A stretch of DNA of 64,000 nucleotides from Myxococcus qinghaiensis. Its GTDB lineage: Bacteria > Myxococcota > Myxococcia > Myxococcales > Myxococcaceae. A model generated the notes under the pieces. The model saw nothing but the letters and a program-made list of their open reading frames with translations, did not search any database and was not told the origin of the DNA. Positions 1-9,609 of this stretch are shown piece after piece (positions within the stretch are counted from its first letter, which is position 1; every line of letters starts with the position of its first letter). The position numbers and the translations under genes are program-made. The DNA is taken from assembly GCF_024198215.1 (NCBI RefSeq), contig NZ_JAKCFA010000030.1:1-64000 (forward strand), in the 5' to 3' direction.

Positions 1-71
1 TGCTCCACCAGGTGCTCGTGGACCAGTCGTTCAATCTTCGATTCCAGCGTCGCAGTGGGTTTCGTTTGCAT
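1..71 (-). CDS. N-terminal fragment of an unidentified protein, cut by the window edge
   Basis: Reading leftwards from an ATG at 71, the frame stays open to the window edge and gives 23 residues beginning MQTKPTATLESKIERLVHEH, an amphipathic helix-like start. The frame also extends upstream of the ATG to a TAA beside the last CRISPR repeat, so a GTG start near 89 is possible. The helical, charged composition looks like real protein. I have a vague recollection of this N-terminus from small myxobacterial DNA-binding proteins, but cannot confirm it. It would be transcribed in the same direction as the CRISPR array, beyond its leader-distal end. Confidence 0.4.
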   Translation of the reverse strand, partial: MQTKPTATLESKIERLVHEHLVE

Positions 72-129
72 CCGCCACGGGTTGCACACCGCGACGACGG
101 CCTCAACACCACCCCTGAACGGTTACGTA

Positions 130-3100
130 ATTTCAACCCACGCTCCTCGCGGTCACGAGGAGCGACACAGGCTTCTTGTGCGGGAATTCTCGCATGTAGC
201 GGTTTCAACCCACGCTCCTCGCGGTCACGAGGAGCGACTCGCACGCCTCCTGCAGGCCGGTCATCACGGAAGGTTTCAACCCACGCTCCTCGCGGTCACG
301 AGGAGCGACAGCGCAACCCCACTCCACCACCCGCCGGGACACTGAGTTTCAACCCACGCTCCTCGCGGTCACGAGGAGCGACTTCTTGGCCGCGTTCCAC
401 ACACGCTTGTTCGCCTTGTTTCAACCCACGCTCCTCGCGGTCACGAGGAGCGACGAGGGCCCCGGTTCGGTCGGCGGCTTCACCTTCGAGGTTTCAACCC
501 ACGCTCCTCGCGGTCACGAGGAGCGACCGACTGGCCCGAACGCATAAGGCCAACGTCACAACTATTTCAACCCACGCTCCTCGCGGTCACGAGGAGCGAC
601 CACCCGCTCCATGGCTGTCATGTGCTCGGGCTGTTTCAACCCACGCTCCTCGCGGTCACGAGGAGCAACCGCTTGTTTTCCTCGTGGACGTGGTGGCCTC
701 GCTGTTTCAACCCACGCTCCTCGCGGTCACGAGGAGGAACGGAGGCCACGGGCCAAGGGCCCGGCGGCTACATGTTTCAACCCACGCTCCTCGCGATCAC
801 GAGGAGCGACTGTGGGCGGCGGCGAAGTGCCGTCGTCCATGAAGAGTTTCAACCCACGCTCCTCGCGGTCACGAGGAGCGACCCGAGCAGGTTCTTCAGC
901 ACCGTGCCGGGCTTGTTTCAACCCACGCTCCTCGCGGTCACGAGGAGCGACTCCGACCGTGCCCCAGAACTCCGCCCGGTGAAGTTTCAACCCACGCCCC
1001 TCGCGGTCACGAGGAGCGACGACTGGGCTGGCCGACGAAACGGAAGGCGGAGGTTTCAACCCACGGCCCTCGCGGTCACGAAGAGCGACTACTGCGTTCG
1101 CTACAACCAGGGCATCAACCTCTGGTTTCAACCCACGCCCCTCGCGGTCACGAGGAGCGACCTCGGGACGGCCATGCAGGTGGCGCCGCTGGCGATGTTT
1201 CAACCCACGCCCCTCGCGGTCACGAGGAGCGACGCCTCAACCACCACGCGCTCCAGCCATTCCAACGGGTTTCAACCCACGCCCCTCGCGGTCACGAGGA
1301 GCGACCTACAAGGCGATGGAGCCGCACTGGGCCATGGTGTTTCAACCCACGCTCCTCGCGGTCACGAGGAGCGACAGTTGCCGGCCGGCGTGACGTTCCA
1401 CACGCTCCGGTTTCAACCCACGCTCCTCGCGGTCACGAGGAGCGACGTGCATGTCCTCTTCAACGGCACCACCGGCCAGTTTCAACCCACGCTCCTCGCG
1501 GTCACGAGGAGCGACATCCGCGTGCCTCATGGAGGCGACGTCCACGAGGATGTTTCAACCCACGCTCCTCGCGGTCACGAGGAGCGACCGTACATGTCCT
1601 GGGTGAACTGGGTGAGCTCGTCGTTTCAACCCACGCTCCTCGCGGTCACGAGGAGCGACTCCGACCGCGCCATCTCCGGCGTAGTCGTCTCTGTTTCAAC
1701 CCACGCTCCTCGCGGTCACGAGGAGCGACCCAGAGCCGGCCGTTTGCGCGCGGCGTCTTTCTGTTTCAACCCACGCTCCTCGCGGTCACGAGGAGCGACA
1801 ATCCGTCGCTCATCGTATTTACCCCCCGTACACCGTTTCAACCCACGCTCCTCGCGGTCACGAGGAGCGACGCAGCACTTCTCTGGGCATGGCGTCGAAG
1901 CGTGTTTCAACCCACGCTCCTCGCGGTCACGAGGAGCGACTGTGATTTGCCTTCTTGCAGTGGTGGGTGTTGTTTCAACCCACGTTCCTCGCGGTCACGA
2001 GGAGCGACGGCGGACGCGGTTGAGAAGATTGCAGACGAGCTGTTTCAACCCACGCTCCTCGCGGTCACGAGGAGCGACTTGCCAAAGTACACCGAGCCGC
2101 GCTCGCTGTAGTTTCAACCCACGCTCCTCGCGGTCACGAGGAGCGACGAGGATTGGGGCTCATGGCTTGGGCTCCCGAGGTGTTTCAACCCACGCTCCTC
2201 GCGGTCACGAGGAGCGACGGACACGTAGGGCGGCACAGGTGGAAGCAGTGGTTTCAACCCACGCTCCTCGCGGTCACGAGGAGCGACTTCGGACGGGCTC
2301 TACACCAGCAGTCTCACAGCGTTTCAACCCACGCTCCTCGCGGTCACGAGGAGCGACACACCGACGCGTCGCTCGGCAAAGGCACGGCTGGTTTCAACCC
2401 ACGCTCCTCGCGGTCACGAGGAGCGACGTCGCGCCGTACAGCATCACGCACGAACTCTCGGGTTTCAACCCACGCTCCTCGCGGTCACGAGGAGCGACCA
2501 AGCGCCCGTGCCGTGGCTGCGGTGCCGTCGTGGTTTCAACCCACGCTCCTCGCGGTCACGAGGAGCGACCGGCTGCCAATCTTCCATGACGGCTCCCCCG
2601 AGGGGTTTCAACCCACGCTCCTCGCGGTCACGAGGAGCGACCGACTGCTCGTGCCGAGCAGCGAGCCATGCCGGAGTTTCAACCCACGCTCCTCGCGGTC
2701 ACGAGGAGCGACGAACGAGGTGGCCATCAAGTGGCTCGAGGCCATGTTTCAACCCACGCTCCTCGCGGTCACGAGGAGCGACTCCACGCCCGACATGTAC
2801 CCGGCATTGCCGAAGTTTCAACCCACGCTCCTCGCGGTCACGAGGAGCGACCTCATCAGGGCGCAAAAGGCATGGGCTCAACATGTTTCAACCCACGCTC
2901 CTCGCGGTCACGAGGAGCGACCGAAACCGCCGCTGCAACCGCCGCGTGGGCGAAGTTTCAACCCACGCTCCTCGCGGTCACGAGGAGCGACCAGTCCTCA
3001 CCAATTCAGCGGCCCCACCTGGTCGTTTCAACCCACGCTCCTCGCGGTCACGAGGAGCGACAGCTCGAGGATTCGCCGCGTCTCACCGTCGAAGTAGTTT

Positions 3101-4693
3101 CAACCCACGCTCCTCGCGGTCACGAGGAGCGACGGTCCCAGCTCCGGGCCTCCAAGTCGAAACACGCGTTTCAACCCACGCTCCTCGCGGTCACGAGGAG
3201 CGACACCGGCAGGACGGTGGCCGAGTTCGGTCGACATGTTTCAACCCACGCTCCTCGCGGTCACGAGGAGCGACCAACGCCCCGGAAAAGCGGTTAGCCA
3301 AAGTCTCGGTTTCAACCCACGCTCCTCGCGGTCACGAGGAGCGACGCGACGTCATCAGCCTCTACGTCGAGGCGGCCATGTTTCAACCCACGCTCCTCGC
3401 GGTCACGAGGAGCGACCTACCAGGAGGCGCTGGACGGGATGGTGTACTGGTTTCAACCCACGCTCCTCGCGGTCACGAGGAGCGACCGTCACGAAGGTGG
3501 TCGAGCGCCGTTCCAAAATCGTTTCAACCCACGCTCCTCGCGGTCACGAGGAGCGACCTGCGCCGGCATGTCCAGCACCTGGCTCCGCCAGTTTCAACCC
3601 ACGCTCCTCGCGGTCACGAGGAGCGACATCTGGCGCGCGGCCCTCTACCTGCACGCAGCGTTTCAACCCACGCTCCTCGCGGTCACGAGGAGCGACTCGG
3701 TCTCGCAAGGCTTGGTAGTCGGTGGGCATGTTTCAACCCACGCTCCTCGCGGTCACGAGGAGCGACGCGGACTACGCGCGTCAGCTCTATCCCATTCTTC
3801 GGTTTCAACCCACGCTCCTCGCGGTCACGAGGAGCGACCTCGTCCGACTTCCTGACGCTCACGATGATGCGGTTTCAACCCACGCTCCTCGCGGTCACGA
3901 GGAGCGACCGCGCTGCTCATGCACGGCGCTGGCGAGCCGAGGTTTCAACCCACGCTCCTCGCGGTCACGAGGAGCGACTGGCCCAAGCGAGCACCGTCAG
4001 GCCGGGTGCTGGCTGTTTCAACCCACGCTCCTCGCGGTCACGAGGAGCGACCCAACGAGGTGGTTGACATCGAGTGGACGGGGTTGTTTCAACCCACGCT
4101 CCTCGCGGTCACGAGGAGCGACGCCCGGACGGCATGGCGTGGCGGCATGGGGTGTGGTTTCAACCCACGCTCCTCGCGGTCACGAGGAGCGACTCATTCC
4201 CCAGCCGTAAGCAGGCAGCCCGGCTCAGTTTCAACCCACGCTCCTCGCGGTCACGAGGAGCGACCGGCGACCTTCGGGATCTCCGTGCGCGGGAACTTGT
4301 TTCAACCCACGCTCCTCGCGGTCACGAGGAGCGACCGCCGAGCTCGCGGCGGTGAGGGAGCGGTTGCTGTTTCAACCCACGCTCCTCGCGGTCACGAGGA
4401 GCGACGCGGAGGTGCGCGAAGGGCACATTCAGCCCCGTTCGGTTTCAACCCACGCTCCTCGCGGTCACGAGGAGCGACCGAGGGAGCGCCGCCGTCCTCG
4501 CCGCGTACCGGGAGTTTCAACCCACGCTCCTCGCGGTCACGAGGAGCGACAGACGGCTACGAGCCGCCGTCCCTGGAGAGTCGGTTTCAACCCACGCTCC
4601 TCGCGGTCACGAGGAGCGACGGACTCGTACGCGGGGCGTGCCGGCGGGGGCCAGGGGTTTCAACCCACGCTCCTCGCGGTCACGAGGAGCGAC
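130..4693 (-). CRISPR. Type I-C CRISPR array, 65 repeats and 64 spacers
   Basis: A 37-bp repeat recurs 65 times, with starts from 130 to 4657 and a period of 68-73 bp, giving 64 spacers of about 31-36 bp. On the minus strand the repeat begins GTCGCTCCTCG and ends GTGGGTTGAAAC, the usual subtype I-C form with a GAAAC end for the crRNA 5' handle. Its core is a perfect hairpin of two 9-bp arms (CGCTCCTCG / CGAGGAGCG) around a 6-nt loop. By eye, eleven copies deviate from consensus, and all eleven lie between 130 and 2008. The copies from 2042 to 4693 look identical. That polarity, with cas2 on the right, puts the leader at the high-coordinate end. I saw no duplicated spacers. Open frames on the plus strand across this region are translations of the repeat, not genes. 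Confidence 0.99.
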
Positions 4694-4896
4694 ACTGCCC
4701 GTCCAAGCTACCAGAACTCCAAGGGAATCCAGCCGCTTCGCGCGAACCCGGCGCCCCACGAGCCCCCCCGCCTCCGGCGCTCACCGAACGCCCCGCGCAA
4801 CCTCTCAAGACTATTGGGGATTTCAAAGAGCGCGAACCTTCGACGAAGCCCACACCCGCACAGGTCCGCGCGCCCCAACCGGGGCACGCGAGCCCC
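4694..4896 (-). promoter_or_regulatory. CRISPR leader between cas2 and the newest repeat
   Basis: This 203-bp non-coding stretch lies between the cas2 stop and the first conserved repeat. It includes a relatively AT-rich patch at about 4805-4835 in otherwise GC-rich DNA. Its place next to cas2 and the perfectly conserved repeats, opposite the degenerate end, is what a leader should have. It should carry the pre-crRNA promoter and the spacer integration site. I could not assign -10 and -35 boxes. Confidence 0.65.
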
Positions 4897-5196
4897 TCAC
4901 AAGATGAGCGGTCCCTCCACGTCCAATGGCACCCGGGCCCCATGATGCTCCGTCTTCCGAGCCACATCCTCGCTCAGGAAATAGAACCGCAAGCTATCGC
5001 TCGCATCATCCAGCTCCGCGAGCAGCCGAGCGCGCAGAACTACCCAGTCCTTCGGCTCCAGTACGCACTCGAAGACCGAATACTGAACCCGGACCCCATG
5101 GTCCTTGCACGCCCGCGCAATTCGCCGGAGCCGGCGTGGCCCATCCGCATCCGAGACCCGGACGTCGTAACACACGAGCACGGTGACCTTTCGCAT
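4897..5196 (-). CDS. cas2: CRISPR-associated endoribonuclease Cas2 (type I-C)
   Basis: This 99-residue protein is a typical subtype I-C Cas2. It has the ferredoxin-like beta1 strand ending in the conserved Asp (VTVLVCYDV), then RRLRRIARACKDHGVRVQYSVFEC and a C-terminal GPLIL. Cas2 dimers bridge two Cas1 dimers in the spacer-integration complex. Its ATG shares one base with the TGA of cas1 (TGATG), so the two are probably translationally coupled. It is the last cas gene before the leader. Family and start are clear. Confidence 0.97.
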   Translation of the reverse strand: MRKVTVLVCYDVRVSDADGPRRLRRIARACKDHGVRVQYSVFECVLEPKDWVVLRARLLAELDDASDSLRFYFLSEDVARKTEHHGARVPLDVEGPLIL

Positions 5197-6224
5197 CAGC
5201 GCACCGCGAAGGGCGGATAGCCATCCAGCTCGCCCCGGAGCGCCCGAGCCAGCAGCAACGCCTGCAGATGGGGCACCAAACCCCAGCTCGTCTGCTGCCC
5301 CAGGAACACATGCTGGACCTCCACCTGCTTCGCGCCCTGGTACGCCACGAGGAACGTCTTGCGCGCATCGTCCTTGAGCATCACCGCTCCCGCAGCCTCC
5401 GTCTTGAAGTCCTCCGGCTTGAGCTGTCCCCGGTTCACCAGTGAGAAGACCAGCCGGTCCACCACGGGAGCACGAAGCTCCTCCATCAGGTCCAGCGCAA
5501 GTGACAGCCGCCCAGGCCGGTCCTCGTGAAGAAACCCCACCGCCGGGTCCAACCCCACGCCCGCCAGCGCTCCCGCGCAGTCTTGCGCCAGCAAGGCATA
5601 CCCGAAGGACAGCAGCGCATTCAGCGGGTCCCTCGGTGGTCGCCGGTTCCGCCCATCGAATACGAACCGCCGGGCATCCCCCTTCAGCAAGTCCGGGAAC
5701 GCCTCGAAGTAGTCCCGCGCCGCGATGCCTTCCAGCCCCCGCACCTGCTCCAGGTCCTCCGCCCGCTCCACTGCGCGAAGATGGCCAGACAGTCGCCGAG
5801 CCGCCTCCTCCAGCGCCCCCTTCCGCTCCTCCGCCGCATCCCGGCGCGCATGCAAGAGGAACTGGCGAGCATTCCCCAGCTTCCCCACCACCATCGCCCG
5901 AGCGATGGCCAGCGTGCGAGCCCCATCATCGGCCGCGCGGAACTGCGTACGCCGCAGCAGAACGTTGCCCCCCGGCAAGCCCTCGACTCGTGCCAGGAAC
6001 CGCCCTGTCATCCCGAAGAACGACACGTGAATCCCCGCCTCCACACAGCTCTCCAGCAACTCCGGCGTCATCCATGCACGGGCAAGACACACCACCGAGC
6101 GCAGGTGCCGCAGCGGCACCTCCGCTTTCTTCTCGTCCTGAATCGTCACCACCACGCGCTCGCCCTCCTTGTTCAGGCGCGTGCCATCCACGGTGATGAA
6201 CAGCGTATTGAGCGCGGTCGTCAT
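5196..6224 (-). CDS. cas1: CRISPR-associated integrase Cas1 (type I-C)
   Basis: This 342-residue protein matches the usual length of subtype I-C Cas1. I chose the ATG at 6224 because GGAGGAGG lies at good spacing before it and the protein starts MTTALNTLFITVDGTRL, as in the family; a frame open further upstream encodes no recognisable sequence. The N-terminal beta domain is followed by the alpha-helical domain, with the conserved Glu region near EQVRGLEG, a DPLNALLSFGYALL segment and a late GFLHEDRPGRLSLALDLMEE segment. Cas1 is the catalytic subunit that inserts new spacers at the leader end. It lies 37 bp after cas4 and overlaps cas2. Confidence 0.98.
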   Translation of the reverse strand: MTTALNTLFITVDGTRLNKEGERVVVTIQDEKKAEVPLRHLRSVVCLARAWMTPELLESCVEAGIHVSFFGMTGRFLARVEGLPGGNVLLRRTQFRAADDGARTLAIARAMVVGKLGNARQFLLHARRDAAEERKGALEEAARRLSGHLRAVERAEDLEQVRGLEGIAARDYFEAFPDLLKGDARRFVFDGRNRRPPRDPLNALLSFGYALLAQDCAGALAGVGLDPAVGFLHEDRPGRLSLALDLMEELRAPVVDRLVFSLVNRGQLKPEDFKTEAAGAVMLKDDARKTFLVAYQGAKQVEVQHVFLGQQTSWGLVPHLQALLLARALRGELDGYPPFAVR

Positions 6225-6261
6225 GCCAGTCCTCCTCCAGTGCCACTTCAGGGCCCGCGCT

Positions 6262-6909
6262 TCAGGGGTCCACGGGCTCCACCATCCGCCGCAGATGTTC
6301 GGAGACGCTCCGCTGGCCCGCGGTGACCTGGGGCAGACACATCGGCTCCAGCGAGCACGTCGCGCACTTCGGCGCCCTCGGCACGACAGGCACGCACCGT
6401 CGCGCCAGCAGCTCATGCATCCTCGCGATGGCCTCCTCCGTCCGAGCCCGGAGTCGCGCATCAAAGAGCACCGCCTGTCGCCGATGCTCCGCGCCGTGAA
6501 AGAGCGCGCCCTCGGGGACATCGACGCCGTGCATCTCCTCCAGACACAGCGCCTGGGCACAGAGCTGCACGGCGTCCGCGTCGTGCGACTTCCGCCGCCC
6601 GCGCTTCACCTCCACCGGGTACGGCCGCCAGCCGGTGGCACTGGCGGGGTCCGGGTGGTACTCGACCAGGTCCGCGCGGCCTGAGACACGCAGCCGCGAG
6701 CACCCCAGCCGAACCGCGCGCTCCACGCGGCGGCCCGGCCGGGCGTCATGCCCCGGAAGGTCCACCCGTTCATGGAGCAGCCGGCCCAGGGCGGTGTTCA
6801 CATCCTCCCGCCACAGTTGCTCGACATGGATGAGCGCGGCCTGCCGTTCGCAGAACAGCAGGTGCTGCAAGGCGGACAGCGCCACCCAGGTCTCGCGAGC
6901 GTCGCTCAT
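6262..6909 (-). CDS. cas4: CRISPR-associated exonuclease Cas4 (type I-C)
   Basis: This 215-residue RecB-like nuclease starts at the ATG that overlaps the cas7 stop codon (ATGA). Visible features are an N-terminal Cys in LLFCERQAALIH, a nuclease core with GRADLVEYHP and PVEVKRGR (the D and ExK of PD-(D/E)XK enzymes), QLCAQALCLEEM (motif with the conserved Gln), and a C-terminal CATCSLEPMC cluster. Together the four Cys would bind a 4Fe-4S cluster. In type I-C, Cas4 joins Cas1-Cas2 to select PAM-containing prespacers and orient their integration. Confidence 0.97.
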   Translation of the reverse strand: MSDARETWVALSALQHLLFCERQAALIHVEQLWREDVNTALGRLLHERVDLPGHDARPGRRVERAVRLGCSRLRVSGRADLVEYHPDPASATGWRPYPVEVKRGRRKSHDADAVQLCAQALCLEEMHGVDVPEGALFHGAEHRRQAVLFDARLRARTEEAIARMHELLARRCVPVVPRAPKCATCSLEPMCLPQVTAGQRSVSEHLRRMVEPVDP

Positions 6910-7820
6910 CCCGCCAGGTCCATCACCTCGATGCCCTCGGGCAGCTTCGCCGTGTCCACCTTCACCGTGTAGTCCTTGAACGCCCGAGCGGGCTTCTCCG
7001 GCTGCACGGGCTCGACATGGACGCGGTCGAACAGCGCATGCGCGGGCGCATTGCCCAGCTCGGAGCCGTGCTTGAAGACGATGACCTTGCGCATGGACAT
7101 CAGTCCGCGCGCGGCGCTGCGGTCCAGCTCGAACATGTTCGCGAAGGCCTTGAACAGCAACTCCAGGTCCACCTGGTTGAACTTCGTCTGCTTCGCGAGG
7201 TGCGGCGAGATGAAGCCGTGCGCGCGGTACAGCCCGTAGGGCACGGTGTTCTTGCGTCCCATGGTGCGGTTGTCGCCGCCCTGCTTCTCGGCCTCCGCCT
7301 CCGTGGCCACGGCCATGCGGGTGATGGAGTGCTCCTGCGAGACGATGGGGCTCACGGAGCGGGCGAAGGTGAGCTGCACGGGTCCACGCACCTGCCCCGC
7401 GTTGGGGCCCGTGGACATGACGGCGCCGAAGGTGCGGACGTCGAAGAACGTCTTGCACATCCAGTCGCGCCCCTTCTCGACCTCGGAGCCCTGGGCCTTC
7501 CCCTTGGTGTCGCGCTTCTTGCCGTCCTTCTCCACCTTGGGCTTCTCGTTCAGGTCGATGCCCAGGTCCTTGTACGCGTCGTTGATGGACACGTTCAGGA
7601 TGGCCTTCTCCTTCACGAAGATGTCGAACCCCGGCTTCTTCTCCTGGGTGAGCTGGATGAAGTTGCGCACCTTGCGCTTGAGGCTCACGTCGGTCACCAG
7701 CCCGTGGCCCGTCTCCGGGTCGATTCGCGGCAGGTTGCCCGCGTCGGGGTCACCATTGGGATTGCCGTCCTGGACATCGAACAGCAGGACGAAGTCGTGG
7801 CGGTTCTTGAGTTCGGTCAT
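6906..7820 (-). CDS. cas7: Cascade backbone protein Cas7 (Csd2, type I-C)
   Basis: This 304-residue protein carries the Csd2 signature near the N terminus: DFVLLFDVQDGNPNGDPDAG followed by NLPRIDPETGHGLVTDVSLKRK. Later come the FFDVRTFGAVMS segment and MRKVIVFKHGSELGNA. Cas7 polymerises along the crRNA spacer to form the backbone of the type I-C effector. It starts 37 bp after cas8c, and its TGA is overlapped by the cas4 start. No unusual features were noticed. Confidence 0.98.
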   Translation of the reverse strand: MTELKNRHDFVLLFDVQDGNPNGDPDAGNLPRIDPETGHGLVTDVSLKRKVRNFIQLTQEKKPGFDIFVKEKAILNVSINDAYKDLGIDLNEKPKVEKDGKKRDTKGKAQGSEVEKGRDWMCKTFFDVRTFGAVMSTGPNAGQVRGPVQLTFARSVSPIVSQEHSITRMAVATEAEAEKQGGDNRTMGRKNTVPYGLYRAHGFISPHLAKQTKFNQVDLELLFKAFANMFELDRSAARGLMSMRKVIVFKHGSELGNAPAHALFDRVHVEPVQPEKPARAFKDYTVKVDTAKLPEGIEVMDLAG

Positions 7821-7857
7821 GGCGTTCTCTCTGGAATGGGTGGAAGCGGAAGCAGGG

Positions 7858-8262
7858 TCAGTCGGCGGAGTCGGAGGGCTCGCCCTTCGGAGACTTGGGC
7901 TCGGAGGGCGTGCGCTTGGAGAAGAACGCCTCGCGCTGGTGGTAGTAGCCCACGGCGAAGAGGCCCTGCGCGTTGAGGTCGAAGACGCTGGGCAGGAAGT
8001 CGGGCTCCACCAGGGCCATCACCTCGGACTTGGTCCGCTCCAGCCACTTGCCCTCGTCACCAGCCTTGGCGGCGTGGTGGACGGAGAGCGGCAGCAGCCG
8101 GGAGAAGGCCAGCGCGGGCGTGCGCGACGCCGAGGCGAAGTAGCGGTCGCGGATGGTGGAGTTGAGGTCGCTCCCCAGCGCCACGGCCTGCAAGCGCTCC
8201 AACACGGCGAAGAGACGGCCCAGGACGTACGGCTGGAGCCGGTTGTTCTTGTCCAATGACAC
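7858..8262 (-). CDS. cas11c: Probable small subunit Cas11c, internal in-frame start within cas8c
   Basis: Inside cas8c and in the same frame, AGGAGG (plus-strand complement around 8268-8273) lies five bases before a GTG at 8262. Translation from that GTG gives 134 residues beginning (M)SLDKNNRLQPYVLGRLFAVL, the helical C-terminal domain of Cas8c. Type I-C effectors are known to include Cas11c made by internal initiation in cas8c, with products of about this size, so start site and length both fit. The site was seen directly; its use as a start is inferred. Confidence 0.75.
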   Translation of the reverse strand: MSLDKNNRLQPYVLGRLFAVLERLQAVALGSDLNSTIRDRYFASASRTPALAFSRLLPLSVHHAAKAGDEGKWLERTKSEVMALVEPDFLPSVFDLNAQGLFAVGYYHQREAFFSKRTPSEPKSPKGEPSDSAD

Positions 8263-9609
8263 GGTGACCTCCTGAGAAAAGGCATGGCTGCGAATGAGGG
8301 TGGCCTTGATGAGCGCGACACGAAGACGGAGCTGCTCGCGCTCCAGCTTCCCGTCGGCGGGAGGAAGCCGGAGTCGGTCCAGGGATGCGGAGAGGAGCTG
8401 GCGTGGGAACGGATGTCCCCGGAGCGCGGCGCCCATCATCCGCGTGGCGAGGTCAGGTGAAAGTCCCTTGCCCGAAGGCGCCTCCACCGCCTTGAGCAGC
8501 CGCCACACGGGGATGGGCTGGTCCGTCTTCGCCTCGCCCAGGCGCAGGTCATCGAAGTAGCGCCGGAGGTTCCGCTTCACATCGCCGACGCTCGTCTGGA
8601 ACCAGTCGCGCACGGCGACTCGGCCGGAGTTGCCCGCGAGCGTCACTGAGTAGAAGCTCCGCTCGTCCAGCTCCCCCGGCTCCAGTCCGCGAAAAGGCGC
8701 CTCGAGGAAGCGGCGGAGGGTCTCCTCCGTGGGGTCCGCCCAGTTGAGCAACAGGCTCTCCTGCTCCGCGGTACTGTTCGTCCAGAACACCAGCACCGAG
8801 TCTTCGCCGAGCTGGATGCCCTGTCGGTAACGGCGCTCCTCCGACTTCCGGAGCAGGTCGTTCAGCGCGAGCGTGTAGCCCAACGCCGCCTGTTGGGAGA
8901 CGGGAGCGTTCTCTCCCTGTTCGAGCCCATGGGATGCAAATGCATTCGCGTTGAAGGACACCAGCGAAGCGCCCGAGCTCTGCGCCTGGGGCACGTTCTT
9001 GAGCTTGGGATGGGTCTCCGCCAGCACCGCGTTTCTGCCACTCACCAGGCACAGCCCCGTGCGTCCCAGCGCCGCCGCCTGTTCGCCTCGCCTTTCCCAC
9101 CACGCGCGGACCTCCGGCAGTTGGTGCACGGGCGTGACGGAGTCCCCGACGACGAAGGCGAGCATCTCCGACCCTGTCCACTCGTCTTCGGGCCGCTCCG
9201 CGAGCGCCTTCGCGCGCGCCTTCTCGTTCGCGAGGAACGCCTCCACCGCGCGCAGCTCGGGCACATCCGTCTGGGCCACGGCCTCTCGCAGCAGCGTCAA
9301 GAAGGCCGCGAAGCGCACCGCACCCTTCCCCGCCTTTCCCGCGCGCGTGGGGGGCTCCTCCTTTTCATGTCCGAGCACGTACTTCGAGTTGTCCACCACG
9401 AAGCCCGCGGCGATGTTCACCGAGCGCTGGGGAATGCGCGGAATCAACACGGGCAATCCCTTCCCGCGCTCATCCTGCGTAGGCACCAGGCCCAGGAACT
9501 TCCCCTCCGGACTCAACCGAATCTGGAAGTCCACGGCCTTCGTCTCATAGAGCGGGTCATCCAGGAGCCCCCGCTCCCGCGCGAAGTCGTTGAGCGCCGC
9601 GAGCATCAT
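7858..9609 (-). CDS. cas8c: Cascade large subunit Cas8c (Csd1)
   Basis: This 583-residue protein is a typical Cas8c/Csd1, beginning MMLAALNDFARERGLLDD and containing a KYVLGHE segment. Cas8c recognises the PAM and recruits Cas3. I chose the ATG at 9609 because it overlaps the cas5 stop (ATGA) and has GGAGG upstream; a longer open frame encodes no family sequence. The last 134 codons appear to be translated separately as Cas11c from an internal start (see the entry at 7858-8262). The C-terminal tail is Ser/Pro/Lys-rich and probably disordered. Confidence 0.97.
   Translation of the reverse strand: MMLAALNDFARERGLLDDPLYETKAVDFQIRLSPEGKFLGLVPTQDERGKGLPVLIPRIPQRSVNIAAGFVVDNSKYVLGHEKEEPPTRAGKAGKGAVRFAAFLTLLREAVAQTDVPELRAVEAFLANEKARAKALAERPEDEWTGSEMLAFVVGDSVTPVHQLPEVRAWWERRGEQAAALGRTGLCLVSGRNAVLAETHPKLKNVPQAQSSGASLVSFNANAFASHGLEQGENAPVSQQAALGYTLALNDLLRKSEERRYRQGIQLGEDSVLVFWTNSTAEQESLLLNWADPTEETLRRFLEAPFRGLEPGELDERSFYSVTLAGNSGRVAVRDWFQTSVGDVKRNLRRYFDDLRLGEAKTDQPIPVWRLLKAVEAPSGKGLSPDLATRMMGAALRGHPFPRQLLSASLDRLRLPPADGKLEREQLRLRVALIKATLIRSHAFSQEVTVSLDKNNRLQPYVLGRLFAVLERLQAVALGSDLNSTIRDRYFASASRTPALAFSRLLPLSVHHAAKAGDEGKWLERTKSEVMALVEPDFLPSVFDLNAQGLFAVGYYHQREAFFSKRTPSEPKSPKGEPSDSAD

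Noticed and set aside
12..4945. Many long plus- and minus-strand open frames over the CRISPR array, up to 655 codons, with repeated peptide blocks such as FNPRSSRSRGAT and STHAPRGHEER
   Set aside because: They are translations of the 37-bp repeat in different frames joined by spacers; no ribosome-binding sites, and crRNA is made from this region.
8436..8439. Met-Met pair in cas8c as an alternative Cas11c start
   Set aside because: No Shine-Dalgarno upstream, and the product would be about 193 residues, longer than known Cas11c.
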